Shown here one piece after another: positions 17,816-27,500 of a stretch of 40,605 nt of DNA (within the stretch, counting starts at the first letter, position 1; the number at the start of each line of letters is the position of its first letter). The position numbers and the translations under genes were made by a program. The notes under the pieces were generated by a model, which was not told where the DNA came from, did no database searches, and saw only the letters and a program-made list of their open reading frames with translations. Origin of the DNA: Clostridium sartagoforme (GTDB taxonomy: Bacteria; Bacillota; Clostridia; Clostridiales; Clostridiaceae); contig NZ_SRYR01000016.1 of assembly GCF_004794105.1 (NCBI RefSeq), positions 1 through 40,605 on the forward strand. The letters run 5' to 3'.

Positions 17816-19171
17816 ATGAATAAAGGATTAAAGCTAGACTTATCTAAGGTAGAACCTTATGTAAAGTTAGAACAAGAATTAAATTATATGGAAGCAATGG
17901 TTAAGGGTGCTCATGAAACTCTTACAAAGAAAACTGGTGCAGGAAATGACTTTTTAGGTTGGTTAGACTTACCTGTAAATTACGATAAAGAAGAGTTTGA
18001 CAGAATAAAGAAATCTGCTGAAAAGATTAAAGGAAACTCAGAAGCACTAATAGTTATAGGTATTGGTGGCTCTTATTTAGGACCTAGAGCCGCAATTGAA
18101 ATGCTAAATAGCAATTTCTACAACGTTCTTGGAAATGATAAGAGAAATACACCAAAGGTATTTTTTGTTGGAAACAATATTAGTTCAACATATTTAGCAG
18201 ACCTTTTAGATGCAATTGAAGGAATAGATATAAGTGTTAATGTAATATCTAAATCAGGTACTACAACAGAGCCTGCTATTGCATTTAGAGTATTTAAAGA
18301 TTATATGGAAAAGAAATATGGAGTAGAAGGTGCAAAGGAAAGAATATTTGCAACTACTGATAAGAGCAGAGGTGCTTTAAAATCACTAGCAGATGAAATG
18401 GGATATGAAAGTTTCGTTATACCTGATGATGTAGGTGGAAGATTCTCAGTTTTAACTGCTGTTGGATTATTACCAATAGCTGTAGCTGGAATTAATATAG
18501 ATGAAATGATGCAAGGGGCTGCTGATGCAAGAGAAGCTTATGCAACAGATGACTTTAAGAATAATGATTGTTATAAATATGCTGCAATGAGAAACGTATT
18601 ATATAACAAGGGAAAAGAAATAGAAATATTAGTTAACTATGAACCAGGTTTACACTACTTCAATGAATGGTGGAAGCAATTATTTGGAGAATCAGAAGGT
18701 AAGGATCAAAAGGGAATATTCCCAGCTGCTGTTGATTTTTCAACTGACTTACACTCAATGGGACAATACATCCAAGAAGGAAGAAGAACTATATTTGAAA
18801 CTGTATTAAATGTAGAAAAAGCAAAGAGAGAAGTAGTTATTGAAAAAGCTGAAGGAGATTTAGATGGATTAAATTTCTTAGCTGGAAAAACTATAGATTT
18901 TGTTAATAAGCAAGCATTTAATGGTACATTATTAGCTCATAATGATGGTGGAGTTCCAAATATCGTATTAAATATTCCAGAACTTAGTGCTTACTACTTT
19001 GGACAAATGGTTTACTTCTTTGAAAAGGCTTGTGCTATAAGCGGATATCTTTTAGGAGTTAATCCATTTGATCAACCAGGAGTTGAAGCTTACAAGAAAA
19101 ACATGTTTGCTTTACTTGGAAAGCCTGGATATGAAGAATTAAAAGCTGAATTAGAAGCTAAATTAAAATAA
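17816..19171 (+). CDS. pgi: Glucose-6-phosphate isomerase (EC 5.3.1.9)
   Basis: A 451-residue glycolytic enzyme interconverting glucose-6-phosphate and fructose-6-phosphate, of the short bacterial type (about 450 residues). Typical segments are [17 protein letters not shown] (phosphate and sugar binding), [16 protein letters not shown] and the PGI signature region [22 protein letters not shown] lies 7 bases before the ATG, with an extended -10 promoter upstream. Its last base is the first base of the DUF188 ATG, so the two genes are coupled. It is a housekeeping gene with no oddities. Confidence 0.97.
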   Translation: MNKGLKLDLSKVEPYVKLEQELNYMEAMVKGAHETLTKKTGAGNDFLGWLDLPVNYDKEEFDRIKKSAEKIKGNSEALIVIGIGGSYLGPRAAIEMLNSNFYNVLGNDKRNTPKVFFVGNNISSTYLADLLDAIEGIDISVNVISKSGTTTEPAIAFRVFKDYMEKKYGVEGAKERIFATTDKSRGALKSLADEMGYESFVIPDDVGGRFSVLTAVGLLPIAVAGINIDEMMQGAADAREAYATDDFKNNDCYKYAAMRNVLYNKGKEIEILVNYEPGLHYFNEWWKQLFGESEGKDQKGIFPAAVDFSTDLHSMGQYIQEGRRTIFETVLNVEKAKREVVIEKAEGDLDGLNFLAGKTIDFVNKQAFNGTLLAHNDGGVPNIVLNIPELSAYYFGQMVYFFEKACAISGYLLGVNPFDQPGVEAYKKNMFALLGKPGYEELKAELEAKLK

Positions 19172-19614
19172 TGAGAATAATAGTAGATGGAGATGCCTGT
19201 CCAGGTATCTCCATTATTGAAAAAATAGCAAAATCTTACAAGCTGGATTTGATAGTATATTGTGATATAAATCATTATATAGCTTTAGATTATGGAGAAG
19301 TAAAGATAGTAGATTCTGGATTTCAAAGTGTAGATATGTATGTAGTTAACACTTGTATAAAAAATGATATTGTTATTAGTCAGGATTATGGTGTTGCAGC
19401 TATTTGTCTTGGAAAGGAAGCTTTTGTTATTAATCCTAAAGGATATAATTATACTGATAAGAATATTGATAGATTATTAGAAGAAAGACATATTTCCCAA
19501 AAGATAAGAAAAGCGGGTGGAAGAACTAATAATCCTAGAAAAAGGACAAAAGAAGATGATATTAGACTTAAGACTACCTTAGAAAAGATAATAGAATGTA
19601 ACTTAAGAGAATAA
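19171..19614 (+). CDS. YaiI/YqxD family (DUF188) protein
   Basis: A 147-residue cytoplasmic protein beginning [12 protein letters not shown], the hallmark start of the YaiI/YqxD family (UPF0178), which has a PIN/NYN-like nuclease fold. Conserved family features are DxDACP at the N-terminus, the central VISQDYGVAAI segment, and a basic tail with GGRTNNPRKRT. The biochemical role is not established; a nuclease is suggested by fold only. The start codon overlaps the pgi stop (TAATG), implying translational coupling. No separate ribosome site is needed or seen. Confidence 0.9.
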   Translation: MRIIVDGDACPGISIIEKIAKSYKLDLIVYCDINHYIALDYGEVKIVDSGFQSVDMYVVNTCIKNDIVISQDYGVAAICLGKEAFVINPKGYNYTDKNIDRLLEERHISQKIRKAGGRTNNPRKRTKEDDIRLKTTLEKIIECNLRE

Positions 19615-19737
19615 GCTGTAGAAATATAGAAGACGGTTTATTCTTATTTTTTTATATGTATGACAAATTTCGTTTTATATTTTCTTATGTTAACTGTATA
19701 ATATTGTTAGGGAATATTTGAAATAGGGTGTGAGGGT

Positions 19738-21816
19738 ATGAATGAATTTGAATTAATTTTTGATAAAGAAAGTCCAGCTTTATTAGGGGAAGAAATTAAG
19801 ATAAAAATTATAAGCAATTATGAGAATGGTTATGAGTATAAATTTTTTATAGGATATCCCTGTGATAGAAGATGGAGCTGGGTTACATTAAAAGATTTTT
19901 CTATCAGTAAGGAATGTGAATGGAAGCCTGAAAGCATAGGATCTTATATGATAATGGTCAATATACAAGATTCTAGCGGGAAAGTTACTTCAATAAGAAG
20001 TGAATTTAGAATTATAGATGATATAGAAGTTTCTAATAAAGAGGAGGGCAAAGAAGTTAACAGTAATAATATGAAGTTAATTAAAGATGTTATTATAGAT
20101 AAAACTTCTCTAACTTTAGGAGAGAAAATAAATTTAGACGTACTAACGTCAGAAGAAGAAATAATATTATATAGGTTTTGGATTAGGGGAAGTCAAGGTT
20201 GGGAGCCATTAAGAGATTATACTACTGAAAATAAATTTACCTATACTACTAACAAGGCCATGGATGGGGAAATTTTAATTGAATGTAAGAGACCTTCTTC
20301 ATCTAATAATGTTGATGATTTTACAACTGTAAAGTTTAAGGTTAATGAAAAGCCTAAGATTGAAGTGACTTCTTTTGAATGTTTAACAGATAAATTATTA
20401 ATAGGTGAGGAACTTGTCTTTAAAGTTGGTGTAAATCTTGAAAGCTCAAGAACTATTTTATATAAGTTCTTAAGAGTAGATAAGAATGGAAAAACTACTT
20501 GTATTCAAGATTATTCAACTAAGAGTAATATATCTTTTTATGAAAAAGAAAAAGGAAAGTACAAGCTTCTATGCTATGTAAGGGATATTTTCTCTAACAA
20601 GCCTTATGATGATAGGGCTGCAATGATTTATTATGTTAAGCCTTATGAGGAAATTAAAATAAGGAGTTTTTCTTCAGAACTTAGTTCACCACAATTATGT
20701 GGAAATACTGTAGCTTTTAAAACTAAAGTCCAAGGTGGAAATGAAGTTTTATATAGATATATAGTTGAGGGAACTGTAGCTGAGGATACAGGATATATTA
20801 GATCTAAAATATTTAACTGGGAAACTAAATCGGAAGGTGAATATAAGATTAAAGTCTTAGTTAAAGATATGTCTTACACTGGAGAATATGAAGATATTAA
20901 AGAAATAATTTTTAATGTCGATAAGAAAGGTGAGAAGCCTGTTAATATATTAGATATTACAGCTAGTAAAACTAGAGGCTGCATAAAAGGTGAACCTATT
21001 AATTTAAAGGTTAAGGCTGAAGGCGGAACTGAACTAAAATATTCTTTTATCGTTTATAAAGATGGAAAAGAAAAAGAAAGAAGTAAATATGGAGCAATGA
21101 ACTGGGTAAACTTTACTCCAGAAGAAAGTGGAGAGTATGAAGTTGAAGTTAGGATTTTAGATAAGTATTCTCTTAGAGATTATGATGCTCATGAATATTT
21201 ATTTGTAAAGGTTAAGGATTACCAAGAGGCTGAGATAGATTATGTACTGTTATCTCAAAATGAATTTTATTTAGTAGGAGATACTATAGAAATTGAAACA
21301 ATAGCTCAAAACACTAAGAATGTATTATTAAGATATATTACTAAAATAAATGGGCATGAAGTTGAAGATACAGGGTATATAAAGAGCAAAACATTGAAGG
21401 TTAAGCCTAAGTGCCCAGGAAAATATACTTTTGAAATTTATGCTAAAAATGTTTTGTGTAAAGATGAGTTTGATACTAAAAAGGAAGCTATTATTTATGT
21501 AAATGAGGCTACACCAGTAACTAATACTAGAATTACCCTAAATTCAGATATTATTATTGAAGGCAAGGAAACTACTTTTGAAGTTAGTAGTGAAGGTGGC
21601 AAGGAAGTATGTTACGAATTTTATATTATGGAAAAAGGAAATTGGGTTAGAGTACAAGCTTATAGTAGAAAAAACTACTATACATTTTTCCCATTTGCTC
21701 CAGGAGATTATAAAATATTAGTATTAAGCAAGAGTTATTATAAAAAAGTAAACTATGAAGATTATGCATATTTAGAATTTGAAGTAAAAGAAGAAGTGTG
21801 CCAAGGCACAGTTTAG
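19738..21816 (+). CDS. Seven-repeat triple-tyrosine (Y_Y_Y) domain protein
   Basis: A 692-residue protein made of seven repeats of about 90-100 residues. Each begins with a strand such as GEEIKIKIIS or GNTVAFKTKVQGG, then has a Y-x-F/Y core, a W or aromatic turn, and ends with a GxYxIxVxVKD segment. This is the Y_Y_Y (triple tyrosine motif) Ig-like domain, common in clostridia as long arrays. There is no signal peptide, membrane segment or anchor, which is odd for an Ig-like array. Function is unknown; ligand or peptidoglycan-related binding is a guess. A weak AGGG-type site precedes the ATG. A lytic transglycosylase-type gene follows 187 bp later, after a hairpin. Confidence 0.82.
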   Translation: MNEFELIFDKESPALLGEEIKIKIISNYENGYEYKFFIGYPCDRRWSWVTLKDFSISKECEWKPESIGSYMIMVNIQDSSGKVTSIRSEFRIIDDIEVSNKEEGKEVNSNNMKLIKDVIIDKTSLTLGEKINLDVLTSEEEIILYRFWIRGSQGWEPLRDYTTENKFTYTTNKAMDGEILIECKRPSSSNNVDDFTTVKFKVNEKPKIEVTSFECLTDKLLIGEELVFKVGVNLESSRTILYKFLRVDKNGKTTCIQDYSTKSNISFYEKEKGKYKLLCYVRDIFSNKPYDDRAAMIYYVKPYEEIKIRSFSSELSSPQLCGNTVAFKTKVQGGNEVLYRYIVEGTVAEDTGYIRSKIFNWETKSEGEYKIKVLVKDMSYTGEYEDIKEIIFNVDKKGEKPVNILDITASKTRGCIKGEPINLKVKAEGGTELKYSFIVYKDGKEKERSKYGAMNWVNFTPEESGEYEVEVRILDKYSLRDYDAHEYLFVKVKDYQEAEIDYVLLSQNEFYLVGDTIEIETIAQNTKNVLLRYITKINGHEVEDTGYIKSKTLKVKPKCPGKYTFEIYAKNVLCKDEFDTKKEAIIYVNEATPVTNTRITLNSDIIIEGKETTFEVSSEGGKEVCYEFYIMEKGNWVRVQAYSRKNYYTFFPFAPGDYKILVLSKSYYKKVNYEDYAYLEFEVKEEVCQGTV

Positions 21817-21955
21817 AATGTAGAATGAAGAAAAAAACTCCTATAGGAGTTTTGGAGATTAAGTGTTTTTAGTAATTCTAAAGAATTACATTAATAATTA
21901 TTTATTTTTAAATTTTAATTCTTAATTACTAATTTGGGCTGTTTGGAACATATCA
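21817..21955 (+). repeat. Palindrome-rich intergenic repeat, copy C
   Basis: The sequence holds a perfect AAAACTCC-TATA-GGAGTTTT hairpin and the module GTAATTC-N4-GAATTAC (21872-21889), also present in the repeat at 27772-28061. AT-rich arms resembling AATTCTTAATT complete it. It is a degraded member of the dispersed family. Confidence 0.45.
21834..21853 (+). terminator. Hairpin terminator after the triple-tyrosine gene
   Basis: AAAACTCC (21834-21841) pairs perfectly with GGAGTTTT (21846-21853), loop TATA. The symmetric A/T flanks let it work on either strand. Confidence 0.6.
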
Positions 21956-22003
21956 AATGCAGTATGGAGTATAAACGAGTGATGATATTTATGGAGGGTA
22001 AAG

Positions 22004-22777
22004 ATGAAGATTTCTAAGGTAGAGGACATGTTGACTTTAACAATAAGTAAGGACATGCTTAAGCAAGCCATGGGTGATGGTATGGAGTTTGAATTAGTAT
22101 ATGAAGCACTAATAAAACAAATTGAGGAAAATGGAAGCCTATCATTATCTAATAATTCCTCATTAGAAGAAAGTTCTGATGAATCTACTATTAGCTATGT
22201 TACAGCATCAGCAGGTCAAAGACTTGAAGATATTCCACTAAGAATAAGAACTGTAAAAGCAGAAAGTGAAACAGTAGATAGTGAAAGTCTAGCTATAGGC
22301 AATGAAAATCTAGTTATAGATAATGGAAGTGAAATATCTAGTTTATATGATTCTCTTAAAGGTACTTCATCAGCAAGTATGGATGAGATTCTTTCCACAG
22401 TAGATAAGTATAGTGCCCAATATGGGGTAGATAAGAATCTAGTACTTGCAATAATAAAACATGAATCTAATTTTGATCCTAATGTAGTGTCATCAGCAGG
22501 AGCAAAAGGACTTATGCAGTTAATGGATTTTAACTCAGAAGCCTATGGACTTACTAATCCTTTTGATATCGATCAAAATATAAATGCTGGAGTTCAACAT
22601 ATTAAATCTTATTTAGATTTATATGATGGAAATGTAGAACTAGGATTAATGGCATACAATGCAGGACCAGGAACTGTAAGTAGAAGAGGCGTAAAATCAA
22701 TTGATGATTTATACAAGATGCCGCAAGAAACGCAAAACTACGTAACTAAGATTATGAAACAACTTAATAAGATTTAA
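22004..22777 (+). CDS. Lytic transglycosylase, SLT (Slt70-type) domain
   Basis: A 257-residue protein. About 1-135 are Ser/Glu-rich and of low complexity. About 140-250 form a goose-lysozyme-like SLT domain: IIKHESNFDPN carries the catalytic Glu154, followed by SSAGAKGLMQLM and the MAYNAGPG motif. The family cleaves the glycan strand of peptidoglycan to 1,6-anhydro-muramyl ends. No signal peptide or membrane anchor is visible at the N-terminus although the substrate is outside, so export is unexplained; it may leave by a non-classical route or act when cells lyse. GGAGGG lies 5 bases before the ATG. Confidence 0.88.
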   Translation: MKISKVEDMLTLTISKDMLKQAMGDGMEFELVYEALIKQIEENGSLSLSNNSSLEESSDESTISYVTASAGQRLEDIPLRIRTVKAESETVDSESLAIGNENLVIDNGSEISSLYDSLKGTSSASMDEILSTVDKYSAQYGVDKNLVLAIIKHESNFDPNVVSSAGAKGLMQLMDFNSEAYGLTNPFDIDQNINAGVQHIKSYLDLYDGNVELGLMAYNAGPGTVSRRGVKSIDDLYKMPQETQNYVTKIMKQLNKI

Positions 22778-22970
22778 AATGCGTAGCATTTTAAAATGAA
22801 AAAATTAAGATAATGAAAGAATGAAAAAATGAAGGAAGATGTTTTGCAATGCAAAACATCTTTTGTTTTAAAGATTTCCTTTAAAAAATCTGTAAGGATT
22901 TTTTAGACATTCTTTCCTTTTTTAATTTTTTCATTCTTTCATTAATAAAATGCTTAGTATTTTATTCCCA
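22776..22970 (+). repeat. Palindrome-rich intergenic repeat, copy A
   Basis: The block starts with the hairpin AAAATGC-GTA-GCATTTT (22776-22792) and ends with a related one near 22945-22965. The left arm, rich in AATGAAAGAATGAAAAAATG, is mirrored by a right arm of CATTCTTTC and TTTTTTCATTC type. At the centre is GATGTTTTGC-AAT-GCAAAACATC. The whole fills the gap to the rsuA-type gene. It is a likely non-coding mobile or REP-like family, related to the copy at 27772-28061. Confidence 0.55.
22838..22864 (+). terminator. Terminator within repeat copy A
   Basis: GATGTTTTGC (22838-22847) pairs with GCAAAACATC (22851-22860), loop AAT, followed by TTTTG. It probably ends the transglycosylase transcript. 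Confidence 0.65.
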
Positions 22971-23044
22971 ATTTGCTAAAATGAAGATAAAGTAATAAAA
23001 TAAGTCGTAGTAGTTCAAAATAAACTAAGAAAGAAGGTGCCTTT

Positions 23045-23761
23045 ATGGAAAGACTAGACAAGGTTTTATCTAATTTAGGGTATGGAAGTAGAAAAGAGAT
23101 TAAGCAAGCTGTAAGAAAAGGTCTTATAGAAGTTAATGGTGAATTAGTTAAAGATAATGGAATGCAAGTAGATCCTGAAAGTGACAGAATCATCGTAAAT
23201 GGTGAGGAAATTTTTTATAGAAAATTTATTTATTTAATGATGAATAAGCCTGATGGTGTAGTTTCTGCTACATTTGATAATAGAGATGAAACAGTAGTTG
23301 ATTTATTAGAAGTTGAGCATCAAGTTTTTAATCCTTTCCCAGTTGGAAGACTTGATAAGGATACAGTAGGACTACTTTTCCTTACTAATGATGGTGAGTT
23401 AAATCATAGATTAATTTCACCAAAGTGGAAGGTTGATAAGGTTTATTATGCTAAGATAGATAAGAAAGTTACTGAGGATGATGTGAATAAATTTAAAAAG
23501 GGAATTACATTAGATGATGGATATCTTTGTAAGGAAGCTAAGCTTGAAATATTAAATGCTACAGATGAGGGGTCAGAAGTAGAGGTTACTATTCAAGAAG
23601 GTAAATTCCATCAAGTAAAAAGAATGTTTGAAGCTGTTGGTAAGGAAGTAGTTTATTTAAAAAGAATAGAATTTGGTACATTAAAGTTAGATGAAGACTT
23701 AGAAGAAGGCGAATATAGAGAACTTACTGATGAGGAACTTGCAGTTTTAAAAGGCTTTTAG
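23045..23761 (+). CDS. rsuA: 16S rRNA pseudouridine synthase, RsuA/RluB type
   Basis: A 238-residue enzyme. An S4 RNA-binding domain covers about 1-60 (MERLDKVLSNLGYGSRKEIK), followed by the RsuA/RluB catalytic domain. The motif PVGRLDKDTVGLLFLTNDG holds the catalytic Asp104, close to Asp102 of E. coli RsuA, and GKFHQVKRMF is the second family motif. It converts a uridine of 16S rRNA to pseudouridine; position 516 is the usual target, though the RluB-like 23S alternative cannot be excluded. AAGAAGGTG precedes the ATG. Confidence 0.9.
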   Translation: MERLDKVLSNLGYGSRKEIKQAVRKGLIEVNGELVKDNGMQVDPESDRIIVNGEEIFYRKFIYLMMNKPDGVVSATFDNRDETVVDLLEVEHQVFNPFPVGRLDKDTVGLLFLTNDGELNHRLISPKWKVDKVYYAKIDKKVTEDDVNKFKKGITLDDGYLCKEAKLEILNATDEGSEVEVTIQEGKFHQVKRMFEAVGKEVVYLKRIEFGTLKLDEDLEEGEYRELTDEELAVLKGF

Positions 23762-23832
23762 CGAATAATATGTAAAAATGAAATAAAATCATTCATAACA
23801 ATAAGATTTTACAATTATCTTTTCAAAATTCC

Positions 23833-23861
23833 TTGCATTTTACATCTATATGCACTATAAT
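23833..23861 (+). promoter_or_regulatory. Promoter of the candidate small RNA
   Basis: TTGCAT (23833-23838), 17 bases, then TATAAT (23856-23861). No open frame follows before the terminator about 95 bases downstream. Confidence 0.55.
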
Positions 23862-23867
23862 ATCTAT

Positions 23868-23956
23868 GCAAGGATAAATAAAAGGAATAAATAGCCCCCT
23901 TTTTATTTATTGCTTATTGCTAAAGCGCAACCTAGCCCCAAGGGTTGCGTTTTTTT
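23868..23956 (+). ncRNA. Candidate small RNA of about 89 nt with C-rich motifs
   Basis: A promoter is followed with no coding frame by two unpaired C-rich motifs (AGCCCCCT at about 23893-23900 and TAGCCCC in the terminal loop). It ends at an intrinsic terminator, CGCAACC (23926-23932) with GGTTGCG (23943-23949), then T7. C-rich single-stranded motifs that pair with Shine-Dalgarno sequences are typical of Gram-positive trans-acting sRNAs such as RsaE/RoxS. The architecture is visible; expression and targets are inference. It could also be just a terminator with an incidental promoter. Confidence 0.45.
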
Positions 23957-24518
23957 GTCGTTCAAATGTAAAAGTTTACTTTGTGGAAAAATTTTTATAG
24001 TTTGTAAGAAGAAAACTTTTTGAAGGTTTTTTTATAGCTTTAATAGCTAAAATATATATTTTATTGAAAAAAATACCATAATATAAATTGTAGGTATTGT
24101 AATATTACAGGAAAAAATATAGAGTTTTATTAGAATCAATTTAATTTATGACAAATATTGTATGGAAGAATAAATAGTGGATAAATGACGGAAAAAAATC
24201 TGTAAAAGCAATTAATGAATAAATAAATTCATTTAAAATTTGTTTATTCTTATTATGTAATAAGGGCTTTTAGGCAAGAATATAAAGGACATATGTGATA
24301 TAATATGTTATTATACATAATGCTAAGATAGTAAAGTTATTTAGGAAAGATTAATCAAAGTTTTAATAAATAATCTGCATTTTGAGGCATTATGTTATTT
24401 AAAGTGAAAAAGTTTTGAAAGTAAATTATATTAATTGAAAGTATAGATAGAATATAATTTAAATAGATAGAGGATATTTATTACAACTTTTATAGTATGA
24501 AAGGAGTACGCAAGTCAA
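23957..24518 (+). other. Gene-free AT-rich leader region before pcrA
   Basis: No open frame of note. An extended -10 element (TGATATAAT, 24296-24304) 215 bases before the pcrA ATG is the best promoter candidate. AAGGAG precedes the ATG by 12 bases, a long spacing. I see nothing else. Confidence 0.4.
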
Positions 24519-27500
24519 ATGGATTTGAAAAAGTTACTTAATAAAGAACAATATGACGGAGCTACTACTGTTGATGGGCAAGTTTTAATATTAGCAGGGG
24601 CTGGTTCAGGTAAGACAAGAGTACTGACATATAGAATGGCTCATATGATAGAGGATTTAGGAATACTTCCTTATAAGATATTAGCTATAACATTTACTAA
24701 TAAAGCTGCTAAGGAAATGAAGGATAGAGTTAAAGGCTTAATTGGTGATAGAGCAGAAGATATGTGGATTTCAACCTTCCACTCTACTTGTGTTAGAATC
24801 CTTAGAAGAGAAATAGAGAAGCTTGGATATAAGAAGAGTTTTACTATTTATGATTCTTCAGATCAAAAGACATTAGTAAAAGAATGCATAAAGGCATTAA
24901 ATATAAATGATAAAGATATTAGCGAGCAAGAAATAATAAGTAAAATAGGTAAGGCTAAGGATAATATGCAAAGCCCTGCAGCTTTTATGAGAGAAAATGA
25001 AAGTAATTTTAGAGAAAAGAAAATTGCTGAGGCTTATGTGCTATATCAAAAGAGACTTAAGGAAAACAATGCATTAGACTTCGATGACTTAATTTCTAAA
25101 ACAGTAGAATTATTTAAGAAGGATAAGGAAACCTTAGAGTTTTATCAAAGAAAGTTTCAATATATCATGGTGGACGAGTACCAAGATACTAATAAGGTTC
25201 AATATGAGTTTATAAGATTACTTGCTGATAAACATAAGAATATTTGTGTTGTTGGTGATGATGATCAATGTTTAGTTGAAGGAACATTAATCGAGACTGA
25301 AAAAGGCACAGTAAAGATAGAAGATTTAAAAGAAAATGATGAAGTTAAGGTTGCATCTGGAAAGGGTGAAACTAAGCTTTTAAGAATAAACAATATTTCA
25401 AAAAGAGAGTATTCTGGAACTGTTATAAAGATTGTAACAGAAGATGGAGATATTATAAAAGCTACTCCTAATCATATAGCATTTTCAAGATTAACATGTG
25501 ATAAGAATAATTTTGTTGTTTACTTAATGCATAAAGAAGGAGTTGGATATAGGGTAGGAAAAGTTACGATTGATAGTAGCTTTGAAGAAGACTACACTAA
25601 TATTTTAAGAGAAGAAATGCTTAAGGAAAAAGCAGATAAATTATGGGTCCTTAAAACTTGTGCTTCATTAAGTGATGGAATTTATTATGAAGAGCTTTAT
25701 TCAATTAAGTATGGAGTTCCTAAGTTTTCATTTAATGCAAGTATAGTTAATGGTGGAGTAAGCGAAGATAGGGTAAATAACTTATATAATAGTATTAATA
25801 CTTTTGAGTCAGCTGAAAAATTAATGGAGGAAAGATACCTATATTCAAAGTATCCTCATTATATTACATTAGAAAATAAGAAAGACAACGAAGAAAGAAA
25901 AAATATTAATGTAACTTTCTTCGGAGGAGAAGATAAAACAAGTGAAGGAGTCTATTCTCACAATATAGTAGTTAATTCTTTAAATGAAGAAAGTATAGCC
26001 CAAAAGGAAAATCAATATGATAAAGCAGAAGATTTTTCTACAAAATTATCATTAGAAAAGAATTTAGATATTATAAGAAAAGCTAAATTAACTAAGGAAA
26101 ATGAATTTAGATTAATGCCAGTAGGTAGCTTAAAAGTAGGAATGACTATTGCTATTTTTAAGGATGGCAAGATAGTTGAAGGGAAAATAGTTGAAAAAGA
26201 AAGAGAAGAATATAGTGGATATGTTTATGATTTAAATATAGAACATGCAAGAAACTATATAGCTAATAATGTAGTTGTCCATAACTGTATTTATCAATGG
26301 AGAGGTGCAGATATTAGAAATATCTTAGATTTTGAAAAGGACTATCCTAATGCTAAGGTTATAAAGCTTGAGCAAAACTATCGTTCTAAAGGAAATATCT
26401 TAGATGCAGCTAACGTTGTAATAGTTAATAATGCTAATAGAAAAAGTAAGGCTTTAAGAACAGAACAAGAAGCTGGAAGTAAGATTAAGGTTTATAGAGC
26501 ATATTCAGATGCAGATGAAGGAAACTTTGTTGCAAAACAAATAAGAAAGATAAAGGATGCAGAAAAGAAAGATTATAAAGACTTTGCAATTCTTTATAGA
26601 ACTAATGCTCAATCACGTATATTTGAAGAAAGTTTAAGAAGAAATGATATTCCATATAAGATTTTAGGTGGAACAAGATTCTATGATAGAAAAGAAATAA
26701 AAGATATGCTTTCATATTTAAAGGTATTAGTCAATCCTAATGATAGTATAAGCTTAAAGAGAATAATAAATGTTCCTAAGAGAGGAATAGGAGAGGCTAC
26801 TGTAGGTAAGGTATCTGATTTTGCAGAAAGCTATGAATTAACTTTATGGGATGCATTAAGTACAGTTAGAAATATTCCAACTTTAACACCTAGAAACTGT
26901 GGTGGAATAGAAAATTTTATGGAAATGATGGAAAAGTTCATTGAAATGAGTGAAGTGTTGCCTGTTTCTAATTTAATAGAAATGATATTAAAGGAAACTG
27001 GATATATTTCAGAGCTTGAAAAGTCAAAGGAAATAGAAGATAAGAGTAGAATCGAGAACTTAAAAGAATTGGTTTCAGATGCTGTTGATTTTGAAAGAAG
27101 CAGTGAAGATACTACTTTATCAGCTTACTTAGAAAAAGTATCCTTAGTTCAAGATACAGATAAGCTTGAAGATGATGCTGATACTATAGTACTAATGACT
27201 GTTCATAGTGCTAAAGGATTAGAGTTCCCAGTAGTATTTATGGTAGGAATGGAAAATGGTATATTCCCAGGAATGGCATCTTTTGATAGTGAGGCTGAAA
27301 TGGAGGAGTCAAGAAGACTATGCTATGTTGGAATAACTAGAGCTAAGGAACAATTATTTATGACTTCAGCTGAAGTTAGAAGACAATTTGGAAGAACTGT
27401 TGCATATGCACAATCAGATTTTATAAATGAAATTAAGTCTGATCTTAAGGAATATGTATCAGGAGAATCTTTAGCATCAAGAACTGAAAATAGAAGCAGT

